Positions 34,683 to 44,314 of a stretch of 64,000 nt of DNA are shown in pieces. Within the stretch, counting starts at the first letter, position 1. Every line of letters starts with the position of its first letter. Source of the stretch: Roseomonas sp. (GTDB lineage Bacteria > Pseudomonadota > Alphaproteobacteria > Acetobacterales > Acetobacteraceae); assembly GCA_020249285.1 (NCBI GenBank), contig JADCFX010000004.1, positions 144,924 to 208,923 on the forward strand, written 5' to 3'. The notes under the pieces were generated by a model, which was not told where the DNA came from, searched no databases, and saw only the letters and a list, made by a program, of their open reading frames with translations. The translations under genes and the position numbers were made by a program.

Positions 34683-36199
34683 CACGCCGCCATCCCCGCC
34701 CCGCCCATCAAAAGGCCGAGCGATTCGCGTGTGGCGTGAGCGGTTGGCATGGCGGGCGAAAGCCGGCCCATGAACATCACGCAAAGTCGGTCTGAGATTT
34801 CGAGTAACTCATCCAAATCCTGGCTGATCACCAGCACCGCGCTACCCGCGCGCGCCAAATCCATCAGCGCTTGCCGAATGGTGGCGGCAGCACCCGCATC
34901 CACGCCCCAGCTTGGCTGCGCCACCACCAGAATGCCGGGCTGGCGCACGATTTCCCGCCCGATCACAAATTTCTGCAAATTGCCGCCGGATAGCGCGCGC
35001 GCTTCCGGATCGGCGGGGCCTTTGCGCACATCAAAGGCGCGCACCACCTTGCCCACGAAGTCAGTCAACTTCGCGCGATCCACCAGCCCATGGCGCAGAA
35101 AACCATTCGTGGCATGGCCGGATAGCAGCGCGTTTTCGGAAAGCCGCATGGCCGGCGCCGCGCCATGGCCAAGCCGTTCTTCCGGCACAAAGGCTGCACC
35201 GCGCTTGCGGCGTTCATTGATGCCGGCGCGGCCAACCGCCACCCCATCCATCGCAATGGCCCCGGCATGGGGCGCCAATTCTTCGCCGCTGAGGGCAGCA
35301 AAAAGCTCATCCTGACCATTGCCGGCGACACCGGCGATGCCCAGCACCTCACCGGCGCGCAGTTCCAGGCTGATCTTTTCAAGCGCAATGCCATGCGCGT
35401 GCTGCGGCGGGAGTGACAGCGCCGAAACCGCAAGCCGCACCGGGCCTTGCGCTTCGATATGATCATGGCGGATGGGCACGACATCACCACCCATCATCAT
35501 GCGTGCAAGGCTTGCGGCGGTTTCAGCGCGCGGATCGCAATGCGCCACCACCTGCCCGCCACGCAGAATGGTGGCGGCTTCGCAAATGCGGCGCACCTCT
35601 TCCAACTTATGGGAGATGTAAAGGACAGAACGCCCCTCAGCACGCAGCCTGTCGAGGGTGGCGAAAAGACCCTCGGCCTCCTGCGGCGTCAGCACCGAGG
35701 TCGGTTCATCGAGGACCAGCAGGCTTGGGTCCTGCATCAGGCAGCGCATGATCTCCACGCGCTGGCGTTCGCCAACGGAAAGCCGCCAGACTTCTCGGCT
35801 GGGATCAAGCGGCAGGCCATAGGCGCGGCTGGTTTCCGCCAGATTTTCGGCAATTTCCGAGACCGTGCCGGCGTGATCGAGCGCGAGGGCGACATTCTCG
35901 GCGACTGTCAGCGCCTCAAACAACGAAAAATGCTGAAACACCATTCCAATGCCAAGCGCGCGGGCGGCGCGGGGGCTTTCCACCTGAACCGGCGCGCCGC
36001 GCCAGACAAGCCGCCCCGCATCCGGGCGCAGCAGCCCATAGATGATTTTTACGAGCGTGGATTTGCCGGCGCCGTTTTCGCCAAGCAGCGCATGGATTTC
36101 ACCGGGTGCCACCGTCAGGTCCACGGCATCATTCGCCACCAAGGCGCCGAAACGCTTGGTGATGCCCTCAGCGGCGAGAAGCGGGGGGGATGCCTGCAT
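34682..36199 (-). CDS. ABC transporter ATPase, two nucleotide-binding domains
   Basis: 505 residues from the ATG at 36199; an upstream in-frame start lacks ATPase character. NBD1 has Walker A GENGAGKST, signature LSVGERQRVEI and Walker B LLVLDEPTSVLTPQE. NBD2 has a degenerate Walker A (GVAGNGQDE), signature LSGGNLQKF and a Walker B lacking the acid (VVAQPSWGVDAG). This asymmetry is normal in RbsA/BMP importers, where only NBD1 hydrolyses ATP well. First gene of the importer operon. Confidence 0.92.
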   Translation of the reverse strand: MQASPPLLAAEGITKRFGALVANDAVDLTVAPGEIHALLGENGAGKSTLVKIIYGLLRPDAGRLVWRGAPVQVESPRAARALGIGMVFQHFSLFEALTVAENVALALDHAGTVSEIAENLAETSRAYGLPLDPSREVWRLSVGERQRVEIMRCLMQDPSLLVLDEPTSVLTPQEAEGLFATLDRLRAEGRSVLYISHKLEEVRRICEAATILRGGQVVAHCDPRAETAASLARMMMGGDVVPIRHDHIEAQGPVRLAVSALSLPPQHAHGIALEKISLELRAGEVLGIAGVAGNGQDELFAALSGEELAPHAGAIAMDGVAVGRAGINERRKRGAAFVPEERLGHGAAPAMRLSENALLSGHATNGFLRHGLVDRAKLTDFVGKVVRAFDVRKGPADPEARALSGGNLQKFVIGREIVRQPGILVVAQPSWGVDAGAAATIRQALMDLARAGSAVLVISQDLDELLEISDRLCVMFMGRLSPAMPTAHATRESLGLLMGGAGMAA

Positions 36200-36265
36200 G
36201 ACAGGCGTGTAACCTTTTTCGTTTTCCCTGTCGCCAGGGTTGTGCGGCATCAGCCGGCAGAAAAA

Positions 36266-36928
36266 TCAGCCCGGCAGCGCAAATGCGGCAAGCTCTGCGC
36301 GCAATTCGGGCATGCCCTCGCCGGTTTCGCTGCTGGTCACCATCACAACCGGGTGGCCAGCCGTATGGCGCCGAGCGAGGCCCTCAACCTCCGCCAGGCG
36401 CTTGGCCAATTGCGCTTGCGGCACATCATCGGCCTTGGTCAGCACGATCTGAAAAGCGACCGCGGCCTCATCCAATAGTTTCATCGCGGCAAGATCGGCG
36501 GATTTGGTTTCAATCCGCGCATCCATCAGCAGCAATACGCGGCGCAGATTGGGGCGGCCACGCAGGTATTCGAACATCATGCCCTGCCAATCGGCCTGCA
36601 ATTCCTTCGATGCCTTGGCATAACCATAGCCCGGCATATCCACGAGCACGAGCCGATCGCCAAGGTTGAAGAAATTGAGCTGGCGCGTGCGCCCCGGCGT
36701 ATTGGAAACGCGTGCCAGCGCATTGCGCCCTGTCAGCGCATTCAGCAGCGAAGATTTGCCGACATTGGATCGCCCGCAAAAGGCAATCTCCGGCAGGCCG
36801 GGCGGCGGCACTTGTTCAAGCTTCTGCGCGCCGAAGAAAAAATCACAGGGCCGCGCGAAAAGCAGCCGCCCCGCTTCAAGCAGGGCGGCGCGCGCTTCTT
36901 CCGTAGTAGCCTCGGCCAAGCCACTCAT
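36266..36928 (-). CDS. engB: Ribosome biogenesis GTPase EngB/YihA
   Basis: 220 residues from the ATG at 36928. G1 GRSNVGKSSLLN, G3 DMPGYGYA and G4 TKAD. EngB acts in 50S assembly and is essential in many bacteria. It is the last gene of the rpmH-rnpA-yidD-yidC-engB set on the minus strand, 29 bases after yidC. Confidence 0.96.
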   Translation of the reverse strand: MSGLAEATTEEARAALLEAGRLLFARPCDFFFGAQKLEQVPPPGLPEIAFCGRSNVGKSSLLNALTGRNALARVSNTPGRTRQLNFFNLGDRLVLVDMPGYGYAKASKELQADWQGMMFEYLRGRPNLRRVLLLMDARIETKSADLAAMKLLDEAAVAFQIVLTKADDVPQAQLAKRLAEVEGLARRHTAGHPVVMVTSSETGEGMPELRAELAAFALPG

Positions 36929-36956
36929 CACGCGAACCTGGCAAGCGGCGTCACGC

Positions 36957-38738
36957 CTACTTGCCGCCGGCCTTGGCGGCGCGGGATGCAGCGCGTTCAT
37001 GGCGCATGATGTAGTATTGCTGGCCAACGGAAAGCGTATTGTTCCAGGCCCAGTAGATGATCAGCCCCGCCGGGAAGGATGCCAGCATAAAGGTGAAGAT
37101 CACCGGCATCCAGGCAAATATCTTGGCCTGAATCGGATCGGGCGGCTGCGGGTTCAGCCTTTGCTGCACCCACATGGTCAGGCCCATGATCAAGGCCCAA
37201 GCCGGCATATGGAGGAAGGTGCTCCAGGATGCGGGATCGAAGGGCAGCAGGCCGAACAAGTTGAAAAGATTGGTCGGGTCCGGCGCGGACAAATCCTTGA
37301 TCCAGCCAAAGAAGGGCTGGTGGCGCATTTCGATGGTGACGAACAGCACCTTATAAAGCGCGAAAAACACCGGAATCTGCAGCAGGATGGGCAAGCAGCC
37401 GGAGGCAGGGTTTACCTTTTCACTCCGGTAGAGCGCCATCATTTCAGTCTGCGCCTTTTGCGGATCATCCTTGTAGCGTTCCTTGAGCTCCGCCATTTTG
37501 GGCGCCAGCACCTTCATCTTGGCCATGGATTTATAGGCCTTACTCGCCAGCGGGAAGAATAGGATCTTGATGGCGAGGGTGAAGACCAAAATGGCGACAC
37601 CGAAATTACCGAATACCCGGAACAGCCAATCCAACGCATAGAAGAAGGGCTTGGTCAGAAAGTAGAACCAGCCGAAATCAATCGCCTTGTCGAAATCCTT
37701 GATGCCGAAGCGTGTTGCGTAATCATCCAGCAAATGCACTTCCTTGGCACCGGCAAACAAGCGGCTTTTGAAGCCATCCGTGGCACCTGGTGCGATCTGC
37801 TGCGCGGCAGGGGCGGCGATATCCACTTGCCAACGCTCACCCGCCGTGCCGGGCGCTTCGCTGACAAAGCGATAGGCGGCGCGCATCGGCTGATCAGGTG
37901 CGGCAGGCATCAGCGCGGCGAGCCAATATTTATCGGTAATGCCAACCCAGCCGCCGACATCTTCCTGTTCGAAAGCCGCCCCACGGCGCTTCTGCGCTTC
38001 AGTCTTCGCGTCAGCGAAGGTCACTTCATTCAGCCGCCCGCCAATCACGCCGGTGAAGCCCTCATGGAGAATAAAGAAGCCTTCCACCTTGGGCGTGACT
38101 TCGCGCCGAATGCGCGCCCAGGGCAGCACCGCCACCGTGTCAGCGCTGGTATTGCGCATGCGCTGTTCGGCGGAGAACATATAATTCTCATCAAGGGTCA
38201 ACTGAATTTCAAAAATCTGCCCCTGGCCGTTATTCCAGGTGAGCGTAACCGGCTTGCCGGGGGCGAGCGGCCCGCCGCTGACCTGCCAATCTGTTTCCCC
38301 ATCCGGCACCTTCGTGCGGCCATCGGCGGCGGTCCAGCCCCATTGCGCGAAATAAGGTGCTGAGGTGTCGCGCGGCGCGAAAAGCCGCACGGGGGGGGAG
38401 CCAGGATCAACAGTTTCCCGGTGGCGGAGCAGCACCAGATCATCAAGCCGCGCGCCACGCAGATTGAGATTGCCAGCAACCGAGGGGCTTTCAATCGCGA
38501 TGCGCCGGGCGGGGGTGCGGGCCGCCGGGGCGGCTTCCTGCTGGGAAGGCGTGGTGAGCACCTGATTGGCCGGCACGGGCGCGCCGGAAGCCGCGGGCGC
38601 GGGCACGGCTGGCACGGGCGCCTGTTGCGTCACCGGCGCCGGCGCTTCGGGCGGCATGTTCATGCGCTTGTACACGTCGAAAAGCAGCAGGATGCCGATT
38701 GAAAGCGCAATCGCGGCGAACAGACGCTTCTGATCCAT
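36957..38738 (-). CDS. yidC: Membrane protein insertase YidC
   Basis: 593 residues, Gram-negative length. The N-terminal membrane segment (about 6-20) is followed by a Pro/Ala-rich linker and a large periplasmic beta domain. The C-terminal part has the five-helix insertase core (PLASKAYKSMAKMKVL, GCLPILLQIPVFFALYKVL) and a basic tail. It inserts proteins alone or with SecYEG. Confidence 0.97.
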   Translation of the reverse strand: MDQKRLFAAIALSIGILLLFDVYKRMNMPPEAPAPVTQQAPVPAVPAPAASGAPVPANQVLTTPSQQEAAPAARTPARRIAIESPSVAGNLNLRGARLDDLVLLRHRETVDPGSPPVRLFAPRDTSAPYFAQWGWTAADGRTKVPDGETDWQVSGGPLAPGKPVTLTWNNGQGQIFEIQLTLDENYMFSAEQRMRNTSADTVAVLPWARIRREVTPKVEGFFILHEGFTGVIGGRLNEVTFADAKTEAQKRRGAAFEQEDVGGWVGITDKYWLAALMPAAPDQPMRAAYRFVSEAPGTAGERWQVDIAAPAAQQIAPGATDGFKSRLFAGAKEVHLLDDYATRFGIKDFDKAIDFGWFYFLTKPFFYALDWLFRVFGNFGVAILVFTLAIKILFFPLASKAYKSMAKMKVLAPKMAELKERYKDDPQKAQTEMMALYRSEKVNPASGCLPILLQIPVFFALYKVLFVTIEMRHQPFFGWIKDLSAPDPTNLFNLFGLLPFDPASWSTFLHMPAWALIMGLTMWVQQRLNPQPPDPIQAKIFAWMPVIFTFMLASFPAGLIIYWAWNNTLSVGQQYYIMRHERAASRAAKAGGK

Positions 38739-38747
38739 GGCGGGTGC

Positions 38748-38987
38748 TCAGCCTTTGGTGTTTTTGGGGCGGGGTACGGGGTCGTAGCCGCCAGGGGTCC
38801 AGGGGTTGCAGCGCAGAATGCGCCGCGTGGTCAACCAAGTGCCGCGCGCAGCGCCGTGGGATTCCAAAGCTTCCAACGCGTAATCGCTGCAGGTCGGGTA
38901 ATGGCGGCAATGGCTGCCGATAATGCCGCGCAGCGTATAGCGATACGCGTGCACGCAGCCCTTCAGCGCCAAGGCGGGCAGGCTCAT
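38748..38987 (-). CDS. yidD: Membrane protein insertion efficiency factor YidD
   Basis: 79 residues. Conserved [15 protein letters not shown] and [13 protein letters not shown] with the Cys residues of the family, and an amphipathic N-terminal helix. It aids YidC-dependent insertion. Its start overlaps the rnpA stop by ATGA. Confidence 0.95.
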   Translation of the reverse strand: MSLPALALKGCVHAYRYTLRGIIGSHCRHYPTCSDYALEALESHGAARGTWLTTRRILRCNPWTPGGYDPVPRPKNTKG

Positions 38988-39364
38988 GGCGCCACCCCTG
39001 TCTGGCGCAAAGCGGCGCGCAAATCTTCGATCAGCAAAGGAAAGGGGCGTTCGGCGGTCCCATCACGCCCGATCAGCACCAGATCCCAGCCGGAAAGCCC
39101 CATAGCCGGAAGCGTCAGCCGTGCGGCTTCCTTAAGGCGCCGACGCGCCCGGTTGCGGATCACAGCATTGCCGATTTTCTTCGTCACGGTGAAGCCCAGC
39201 CTCAGCGACGGTTCGGGGATGGCGAGCGCTTGCAAAACAAGCCCAGGACGCGCCGCGCGCTTGCCGCGCGATGCGGCGCGCAAAAACTCCCGGCGCTTCT
39301 TGAGCCTTTCCAGCCGAGGCAGGGCGGGCGGCAATGGCGCGGAGCCTTCATCAAGCTGCGCCAT
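38984..39364 (-). CDS. rnpA: Ribonuclease P protein component
   Basis: 126 residues from the ATG at 39364; an upstream in-frame stretch to 39478 overlaps rpmH and lacks RnpA character. [16 protein letters not shown] and the RNR motif ([16 protein letters not shown]) bind the catalytic RNA and pre-tRNA leader. It is 25 bases downstream of rpmH, its usual position. Confidence 0.95.
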   Translation of the reverse strand: MAQLDEGSAPLPPALPRLERLKKRREFLRAASRGKRAARPGLVLQALAIPEPSLRLGFTVTKKIGNAVIRNRARRRLKEAARLTLPAMGLSGWDLVLIGRDGTAERPFPLLIEDLRAALRQTGVAP

Positions 39365-39389
39365 ACCTCCACCCCGCACGAGGCTTGGT

Positions 39390-39524
39390 TCAGGCAGAAA
39401 GACGCTTGCGGCCCTTGGCGCGGCGATTGGCCAGCACCTTGCGGCCGCCCACGGTCGAAAGACGGGAGCGAAAGCCATGGCGACGCTTCCGGACGAGCTT
39501 GGAGGGCTGATAGGTACGCTTCAC
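39390..39524 (-). CDS. rpmH: 50S ribosomal protein L34, GTG start
   Basis: 44 residues, the normal length. It reads [20 protein letters not shown] after the GTG at 39524. A GGGAG ribosome-binding site lies 9 bases upstream. No in-frame ATG is close; an extension to 39641 is not L34-like. L34 sits at the polypeptide exit region of the 50S subunit. Confidence 0.96.
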   Translation of the reverse strand: MKRTYQPSKLVRKRRHGFRSRLSTVGGRKVLANRRAKGRKRLSA

Positions 39525-39611
39525 GATACTTCTCCCGAGGGGTCGTAGCCATAAGGCAAAGAAAGAGCGCCGGCGGCGGACCAATGACGGGCCGCCCCGG
39601 CGGGGTGGGGG

Positions 39612-39641
39612 TCTATAGGGAGAGCAGGGGCTATCCGTCAA
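39612..39641 (-). promoter_or_regulatory. sigma-70 promoter of the rpmH-engB operon
   Basis: On the minus strand, TTGACG (39641-39636) is 18 bases from TATAGA (39617-39612), the best promoter match in the window. A start near 39605 leaves an 80-base leader before rpmH. Confidence 0.75.
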
Positions 39642-39748
39642 CCATAAGCGCAGCCGAAACCGATTGACGCTGGCGGAAAGCGGCCCGCATCATCCCCCAA
39701 ATAGCTTGGTGGGGCGCAGTGCGCCACGCCAGATTGGGGAGGAACGGC

Positions 39749-40969
39749 ATGGCTGAAGCGCCCTATGACACGATTTTGCAGAATTTTCGCCTGGCCGGTG
39801 GCGGGCCGCCTGGCCAGCGCCTGGCGCTGAAGGCTGGGCGGATCGCCGCCATCCTGCCGCCGAATGCTCCAGCGCCCTCGACAGGGCAGGTTCTGGACCT
39901 GGAGGGTGATTTGCTGCTGCCGGGCCTGGTGGATGGGCATATGCATCTGGACAAGACCCTTTTCGGCCTGCCCTGGACGCCCCACGCTGCCGAGCCCTTC
40001 CGCATGAGCCGGATTGCGACGGATGAGAGGCTTTTGCCCTCCCTACCGCTGGATACGGCCGCGCGGGCGGGGGCGCTGATCCGGCGCTGCGTGGCGAATG
40101 GCACGGCGCATATCCGCACCCATGCCGATATCACCCCGGCCTTCGGGCTTTCTGCCCTGGAAGGCGTGCTGGCAGCGCGGGAAGCCCATAAGGCAGCCGC
40201 GACGGTGCAGGTGGTGGCCTTCCCGCAGGCCGGCGTCATGCGCGCCGGCGGCAAGCCCATGCTTGACCTGCTGGATGCTGCCATTGGCGCGGGGGCGGAG
40301 CTGGTGGGCGGCATTGACCCTTGCGAGGTGGACCGCGACCCCGCTGGGCAATTGAACGGCATTTTCGCCATAGCGGAAAAGCGCGGCGTTGGCGTGGATA
40401 TCCATTTGCATGAAGCGGGCGAGCTTGGCTTGTTCAGCCTGCTAGAAATCTGCGGCCGCGTGCGCGCGCATGGCATGGCGGGGCGGGCCACCATCAGCCA
40501 TGGGTTCTGCTTGGGTGGTATTGCCGAATCAAAACAGAAGGCGGCGGCGGAGTTGATGGCTTCCTGCGGTGTCGCTTTGGTGACGCATGGCGCGGGCAGT
40601 GCGACCATGCCGCCGCTCATGCTGCTGCGCCGCGCCGGTGTGCGGGTGTTCTGTGGCAATGATGATGTGCGCGATACCTGGAGCCCCTATGGCAATGCCG
40701 ATATGCTGGAACGCGCTTCCGTGATCGGCTGGCGGGAAGATTTGCGCCATGATCCGTTGATCCTCGAATTATTCAGCATGGTGTCTTCCGAAGGTGCGGC
40801 GGCGCTGGGCATTGCGGATTACGGCATAGCGCCCGGCAACCTTGCGCATTTCTTCAGCATCGCGGCTGAGAATATTCCGGATGCCATTGGCGCACATCCG
40901 CCGCGTCGACGTGTGTTTCACGCGGGGCGCCTGGTGGCGGAAGATGGCGCATGGGGGCAAGCGGCATGA
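39749..40969 (+). CDS. Cytosine deaminase-like amidohydrolase
   Basis: 406 residues. Metal ligands sit in GLVDGHMHLDKT (HxH), DIHLHEAG, ISHGFCLG and CGNDDVRDTWSP (Asp). This layout is shared by cytosine deaminase and N-isopropylammelide hydrolase. The ATG at 39749 has GGAGG upstream. It overlaps the GMC oxidoreductase gene by ATGA. The substrate is probably an N-heterocycle, not proven. Confidence 0.85.
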   Translation: MAEAPYDTILQNFRLAGGGPPGQRLALKAGRIAAILPPNAPAPSTGQVLDLEGDLLLPGLVDGHMHLDKTLFGLPWTPHAAEPFRMSRIATDERLLPSLPLDTAARAGALIRRCVANGTAHIRTHADITPAFGLSALEGVLAAREAHKAAATVQVVAFPQAGVMRAGGKPMLDLLDAAIGAGAELVGGIDPCEVDRDPAGQLNGIFAIAEKRGVGVDIHLHEAGELGLFSLLEICGRVRAHGMAGRATISHGFCLGGIAESKQKAAAELMASCGVALVTHGAGSATMPPLMLLRRAGVRVFCGNDDVRDTWSPYGNADMLERASVIGWREDLRHDPLILELFSMVSSEGAAALGIADYGIAPGNLAHFFSIAAENIPDAIGAHPPRRRVFHAGRLVAEDGAWGQAA

Positions 40970-42600
40970 GCAATACAGCCGAAGAAGCCGGGGTTTTCGA
41001 TTTCATCGTCTCGGGCGCCGGTTCCGCCGGGGCGGCGGTGGCGGCCAGGCTTTCAGAAGATGGGCGCTACTCCGTGCTGCTGCTGGAAGCGGGGCCGCCG
41101 GATCGCAACCCGTGGATTCATATTCCGCTGGGTTTTGCGAAAGTCTATGCGAATTCGGCGATCAATTGGTGCTTTGAAAGCCAGCCTCAAGAGCGATTGA
41201 ATGGCCGGAAGTTCTTTGTCCCGCGCGGCAAGACCTTGGGCGGCACCAGTTCCATCAATGGCATGGTCTATATGCGCGGCCATCCGCGGGATTATGATTC
41301 CTGGCGCCAGCGCGGCTGCACCGGTTGGGATTACGATTCCGTCCTGCCCTACTTCAAGAAAAGCGAAAACCAGGCGCGCGGGGCGGATGAATTTCATGGT
41401 GTTGGCGGGCCGCTCAATGTCTCGGACCACACGGGCACAACAGAATTGACGGAAGCCATGATCAGCGCCGCGGAACAGGCCGGCATTCCGCGCAACCCGG
41501 ATTTCAATGGCAGGGTTCAGGAAGGCACGGGGTATTATCAATCCACCACCAGCGCCAATCGGCGATGGAGTTCGGCGCGCGCCTATCTGGCGCCGGCCAA
41601 GGGGCGCGCCAATCTTGATATCCGCACCAATGCCCATGCGACGCGCGTGGTGATTGAAAATGGTCGCGCCACCGGGCTGGAATATCAGGATCGCAGTGGT
41701 CGCAAATTGGTGCGCGCACGGCGAGAGGTGATTGTCTCGGGTGGCGCTTACGGGTCACCGCAGTTATTGCAACTATCCGGGTTGGGGCCGGCGGAGCATT
41801 TGCAGGCCATGGGCATTCCAGTGCTGCGCGATATGCCGGCGGTGGGCGCCAATCTGCATGATCATTTCTGCGTCTATCTGATGTGGCGCTGCGCCAAGCC
41901 CGTTACCTTCAATGATCTGGAAAATAGCTGGCCGCGCAAAATCGCGGCAGCGTTGCAATATGGCTTGTTTCGCAGCGGCCCCATGGCGGTGAATGCGGTG
42001 CGCACGGGGGTATTGACCAGAACCGACCCGCGCCTGGAACAACCGGATTTACAGATCAACCTGCTGGAATGGAGCACGCTGGAACGCAACAAAAAGGGTG
42101 TCATTCCGCATCCCTTTTCAGGCTTCACGCTGAGCCCGGTGCATCTGGCGCCCGAAGGGCGCGGCACGGTGCGCCTGGCAAGCCCCGATCCCTTCGCCGC
42201 GCCGGCGATTACCTTCGGGTTTCTCGCCTCCGACTATGATATGCGGGCGATGCTGGCAGGCATAAGGCTTGCGCGGCGCTTGGCAGAACAGCCAGCCTTG
42301 AAGGCCTTTGCGATGGGGGAATTGGTGCCGGGTGAGGCTTTCGCCAGCGATGCCGATATGGAACGCTTTGTGCGCGAAACAGGGTCAACCAATCACCACC
42401 CGTCCAGTAGCTGCGCCATGGGCATTGGCAGCAATAGCGTGGTGGACCCGCAACTGCGCGTGCATGGCGTGGCGGGGTTGCGCGTGGCGGATGCTTCCAT
42501 CATGCCATCCGTTGTCGCCGGCAATACCAATGCACCTTCCATCATGATTGGTGAAAAGGCCGCGGATATGATTCTGGAAGATGCGCGGGCAGCAGCCTGA
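40966..42600 (+). CDS. GMC-family flavin oxidoreductase (choline dehydrogenase-like)
   Basis: 544 residues. FAD Rossmann motif [16 protein letters not shown] with EAGP, GMC signature 1 ([20 protein letters not shown]) and the C-terminal [11 protein letters not shown] with catalytic His. The family oxidises alcohols such as choline. It follows the amidohydrolase with ATGA overlap, so both probably act on the same compound series (inference). Confidence 0.9.
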   Translation: MSNTAEEAGVFDFIVSGAGSAGAAVAARLSEDGRYSVLLLEAGPPDRNPWIHIPLGFAKVYANSAINWCFESQPQERLNGRKFFVPRGKTLGGTSSINGMVYMRGHPRDYDSWRQRGCTGWDYDSVLPYFKKSENQARGADEFHGVGGPLNVSDHTGTTELTEAMISAAEQAGIPRNPDFNGRVQEGTGYYQSTTSANRRWSSARAYLAPAKGRANLDIRTNAHATRVVIENGRATGLEYQDRSGRKLVRARREVIVSGGAYGSPQLLQLSGLGPAEHLQAMGIPVLRDMPAVGANLHDHFCVYLMWRCAKPVTFNDLENSWPRKIAAALQYGLFRSGPMAVNAVRTGVLTRTDPRLEQPDLQINLLEWSTLERNKKGVIPHPFSGFTLSPVHLAPEGRGTVRLASPDPFAAPAITFGFLASDYDMRAMLAGIRLARRLAEQPALKAFAMGELVPGEAFASDADMERFVRETGSTNHHPSSSCAMGIGSNSVVDPQLRVHGVAGLRVADASIMPSVVAGNTNAPSIMIGEKAADMILEDARAAA

Positions 42601-42610
42601 AAGGACGGAT

Positions 42611-42997
42611 ATGATTTCCCTGCTTGGTACCTGGCAATTGCTGCGCGTCACCGCGACCGATGCGGCGGGCCAGCCGCTGACCCATCACCAATACGGGCCG
42701 GAACCCACCGGCATTGTGCAATTCGGCGCGCATCGCATGCAGGCCGCAACAGGCGATGGCCGCGCCGTGCTGCCGCCAGGCGTAAAGCGCTTCTGGTCTG
42801 CCTATACCGGCAATTATAGCTTCGATGGCAAAGTGCTGGTCACGCGCGTTGATGACAGCAATTTGGCGGATCGCATCGGCGGTGATCAGGTCCGCCAAGT
42901 ACGCGCGGACGAGGCTGGCGTTTGGCTGAAGCCGCCGGCACGCATGGTGAATGGCGCCATGCAGCAATTGGAATTGTATTGGGAGAGAATTGGCTGA
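42611..42997 (+). CDS. Lipocalin-like domain protein
   Basis: 128 residues. It begins [20 protein letters not shown] and continues [10 protein letters not shown], with a predicted small beta-barrel and ending LELYWERIG. This matches the bacterial lipocalin-like family (DUF4440-unrelated), which binds small ligands. No signal peptide. It is 10 bases after the GMC gene and probably belongs to its operon. Confidence 0.7.
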   Translation: MISLLGTWQLLRVTATDAAGQPLTHHQYGPEPTGIVQFGAHRMQAATGDGRAVLPPGVKRFWSAYTGNYSFDGKVLVTRVDDSNLADRIGGDQVRQVRADEAGVWLKPPARMVNGAMQQLELYWERIG

Positions 42998-43015
42998 AAC
43001 GCGCCCTGCACGCCG

Positions 43016-44236
43016 TTACGCAAAAGCCTGCTGGCGGCGGTTAAGCCTCCACAGCAGCCCAAGCGCGATGGAAAGATTAACCAGGTTCCACGCAATGCCG
43101 TTCCACATTGCCGCCGTATAGCCGCCTGTTGCATCAAACAGCGCACCCGCCATCCATCCGCCCACCGCCATGCCAACCATGGTTGAAGAAAGCGCGAGAC
43201 CAACGCGGCTGCCTGCCTGAGAGGGTGGGAAGTTCTCGCGCACAATCATGGCGTAACAAGGCACCAGCCCGCCCTGAAACAGGCCGAACATAAAGGACAC
43301 CAGGAACAACGCCATCAGCCCATCAGATGGCAGGAACAGCAGTAGCGCGACGCCTTGCAGCAGGGATGAAAGCACAAGCGTTCGCACACCACCGATACGA
43401 TCCATGATGAAGCCGAATATCAGGCGCGATGCGATACCGCTGGCGAGCATGACGGAGAGCATTTGCGCACCACGCGCTGCGCCAAAACCAAGGTCCACGC
43501 AATAGGCGACGATATGCACTTGCGGCATGGCCATGGCGATGCAGCAGGTAATGCCTGCCAGGATGATGAGTGTCTGCAAGACATTCGGCGGTAGCCCAAG
43601 CGCCATGGGATTGCGCGGCGCGATGGTGCCAGGTGCGGCCACTGCCGGCATGGGGGCACGGGTGCGCAACAGAAAGGCGAGCGGAACGATGGTAAGGAAA
43701 CTCGCAATGCCCATGATCAAATGCGCCTGGCGCCAGCCGATCGTGGAAATGCCCCATTGCAGCAGGGTCGGCCAGAAAGTGCCGGCGAAGTAATTGCCGG
43801 AAGCCGCCAGCGCCAGGGCAATGCCGCGGCGTTTTTCGAACCAAAGCGAGACATCGGCGATTAGCGGGCTGAACACCGCCGCGGCACCAAAGCAACTCAG
43901 CAGCACGCCATAGGCAAGACCGAAGGTGAAAAGACTTGGGGCGAAGTAGATCGCAATACCGCCGAGCCCGATGGAGGTGGCGCCGATCAACACCGGCACC
44001 ATGACGCCGAAGCGATCAGACAGCTTGCCCATGAGCACGCCACCCACCATGAATCCCACCATGGTCATGGTATAGGGCAGTGATGCGCCAGCACGCAGCG
44101 TGCCGAATTCCGCTTGCACGGTGGGCAGCACCACCACCACGGTCCACATCGGCGCGCTGCCGATCATGCTGATCAATAATGCAATACCGAGGCGCGTCCA
44201 GGCAGCGCGGCCATCCAAGCGGCTGTCACGCATCAT
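43016..44236 (-). CDS. Major facilitator superfamily transporter
   Basis: 406 residues with about 12 hydrophobic segments, a loop motif GKLSDRFGVMVPVL after helix 2, and a second-half repeat FIMDRIGGVRTL. It resembles the metabolite/H+ symporter branch (MCT/OFA-like). Probably imports or exports the compound handled by adjacent enzymes. Convergent with the lipocalin-like gene. Confidence 0.9.
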   Translation of the reverse strand: MMRDSRLDGRAAWTRLGIALLISMIGSAPMWTVVVVLPTVQAEFGTLRAGASLPYTMTMVGFMVGGVLMGKLSDRFGVMVPVLIGATSIGLGGIAIYFAPSLFTFGLAYGVLLSCFGAAAVFSPLIADVSLWFEKRRGIALALAASGNYFAGTFWPTLLQWGISTIGWRQAHLIMGIASFLTIVPLAFLLRTRAPMPAVAAPGTIAPRNPMALGLPPNVLQTLIILAGITCCIAMAMPQVHIVAYCVDLGFGAARGAQMLSVMLASGIASRLIFGFIMDRIGGVRTLVLSSLLQGVALLLFLPSDGLMALFLVSFMFGLFQGGLVPCYAMIVRENFPPSQAGSRVGLALSSTMVGMAVGGWMAGALFDATGGYTAAMWNGIAWNLVNLSIALGLLWRLNRRQQAFA

Positions 44237-44314
44237 GATGGCGTCGCTTCATTCTGGGTTTCCTCGGCAAGATTTTTGAGAAGGCTGGCAGCTTTGGTGA
44301 CCGCGCGCCAGCCC

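Noticed and set aside
36192..36206. Small hairpin GCCTG/CAGGC across the ATPase start codon
   Set aside because: Only 5 bp, expected often by chance at this GC content.
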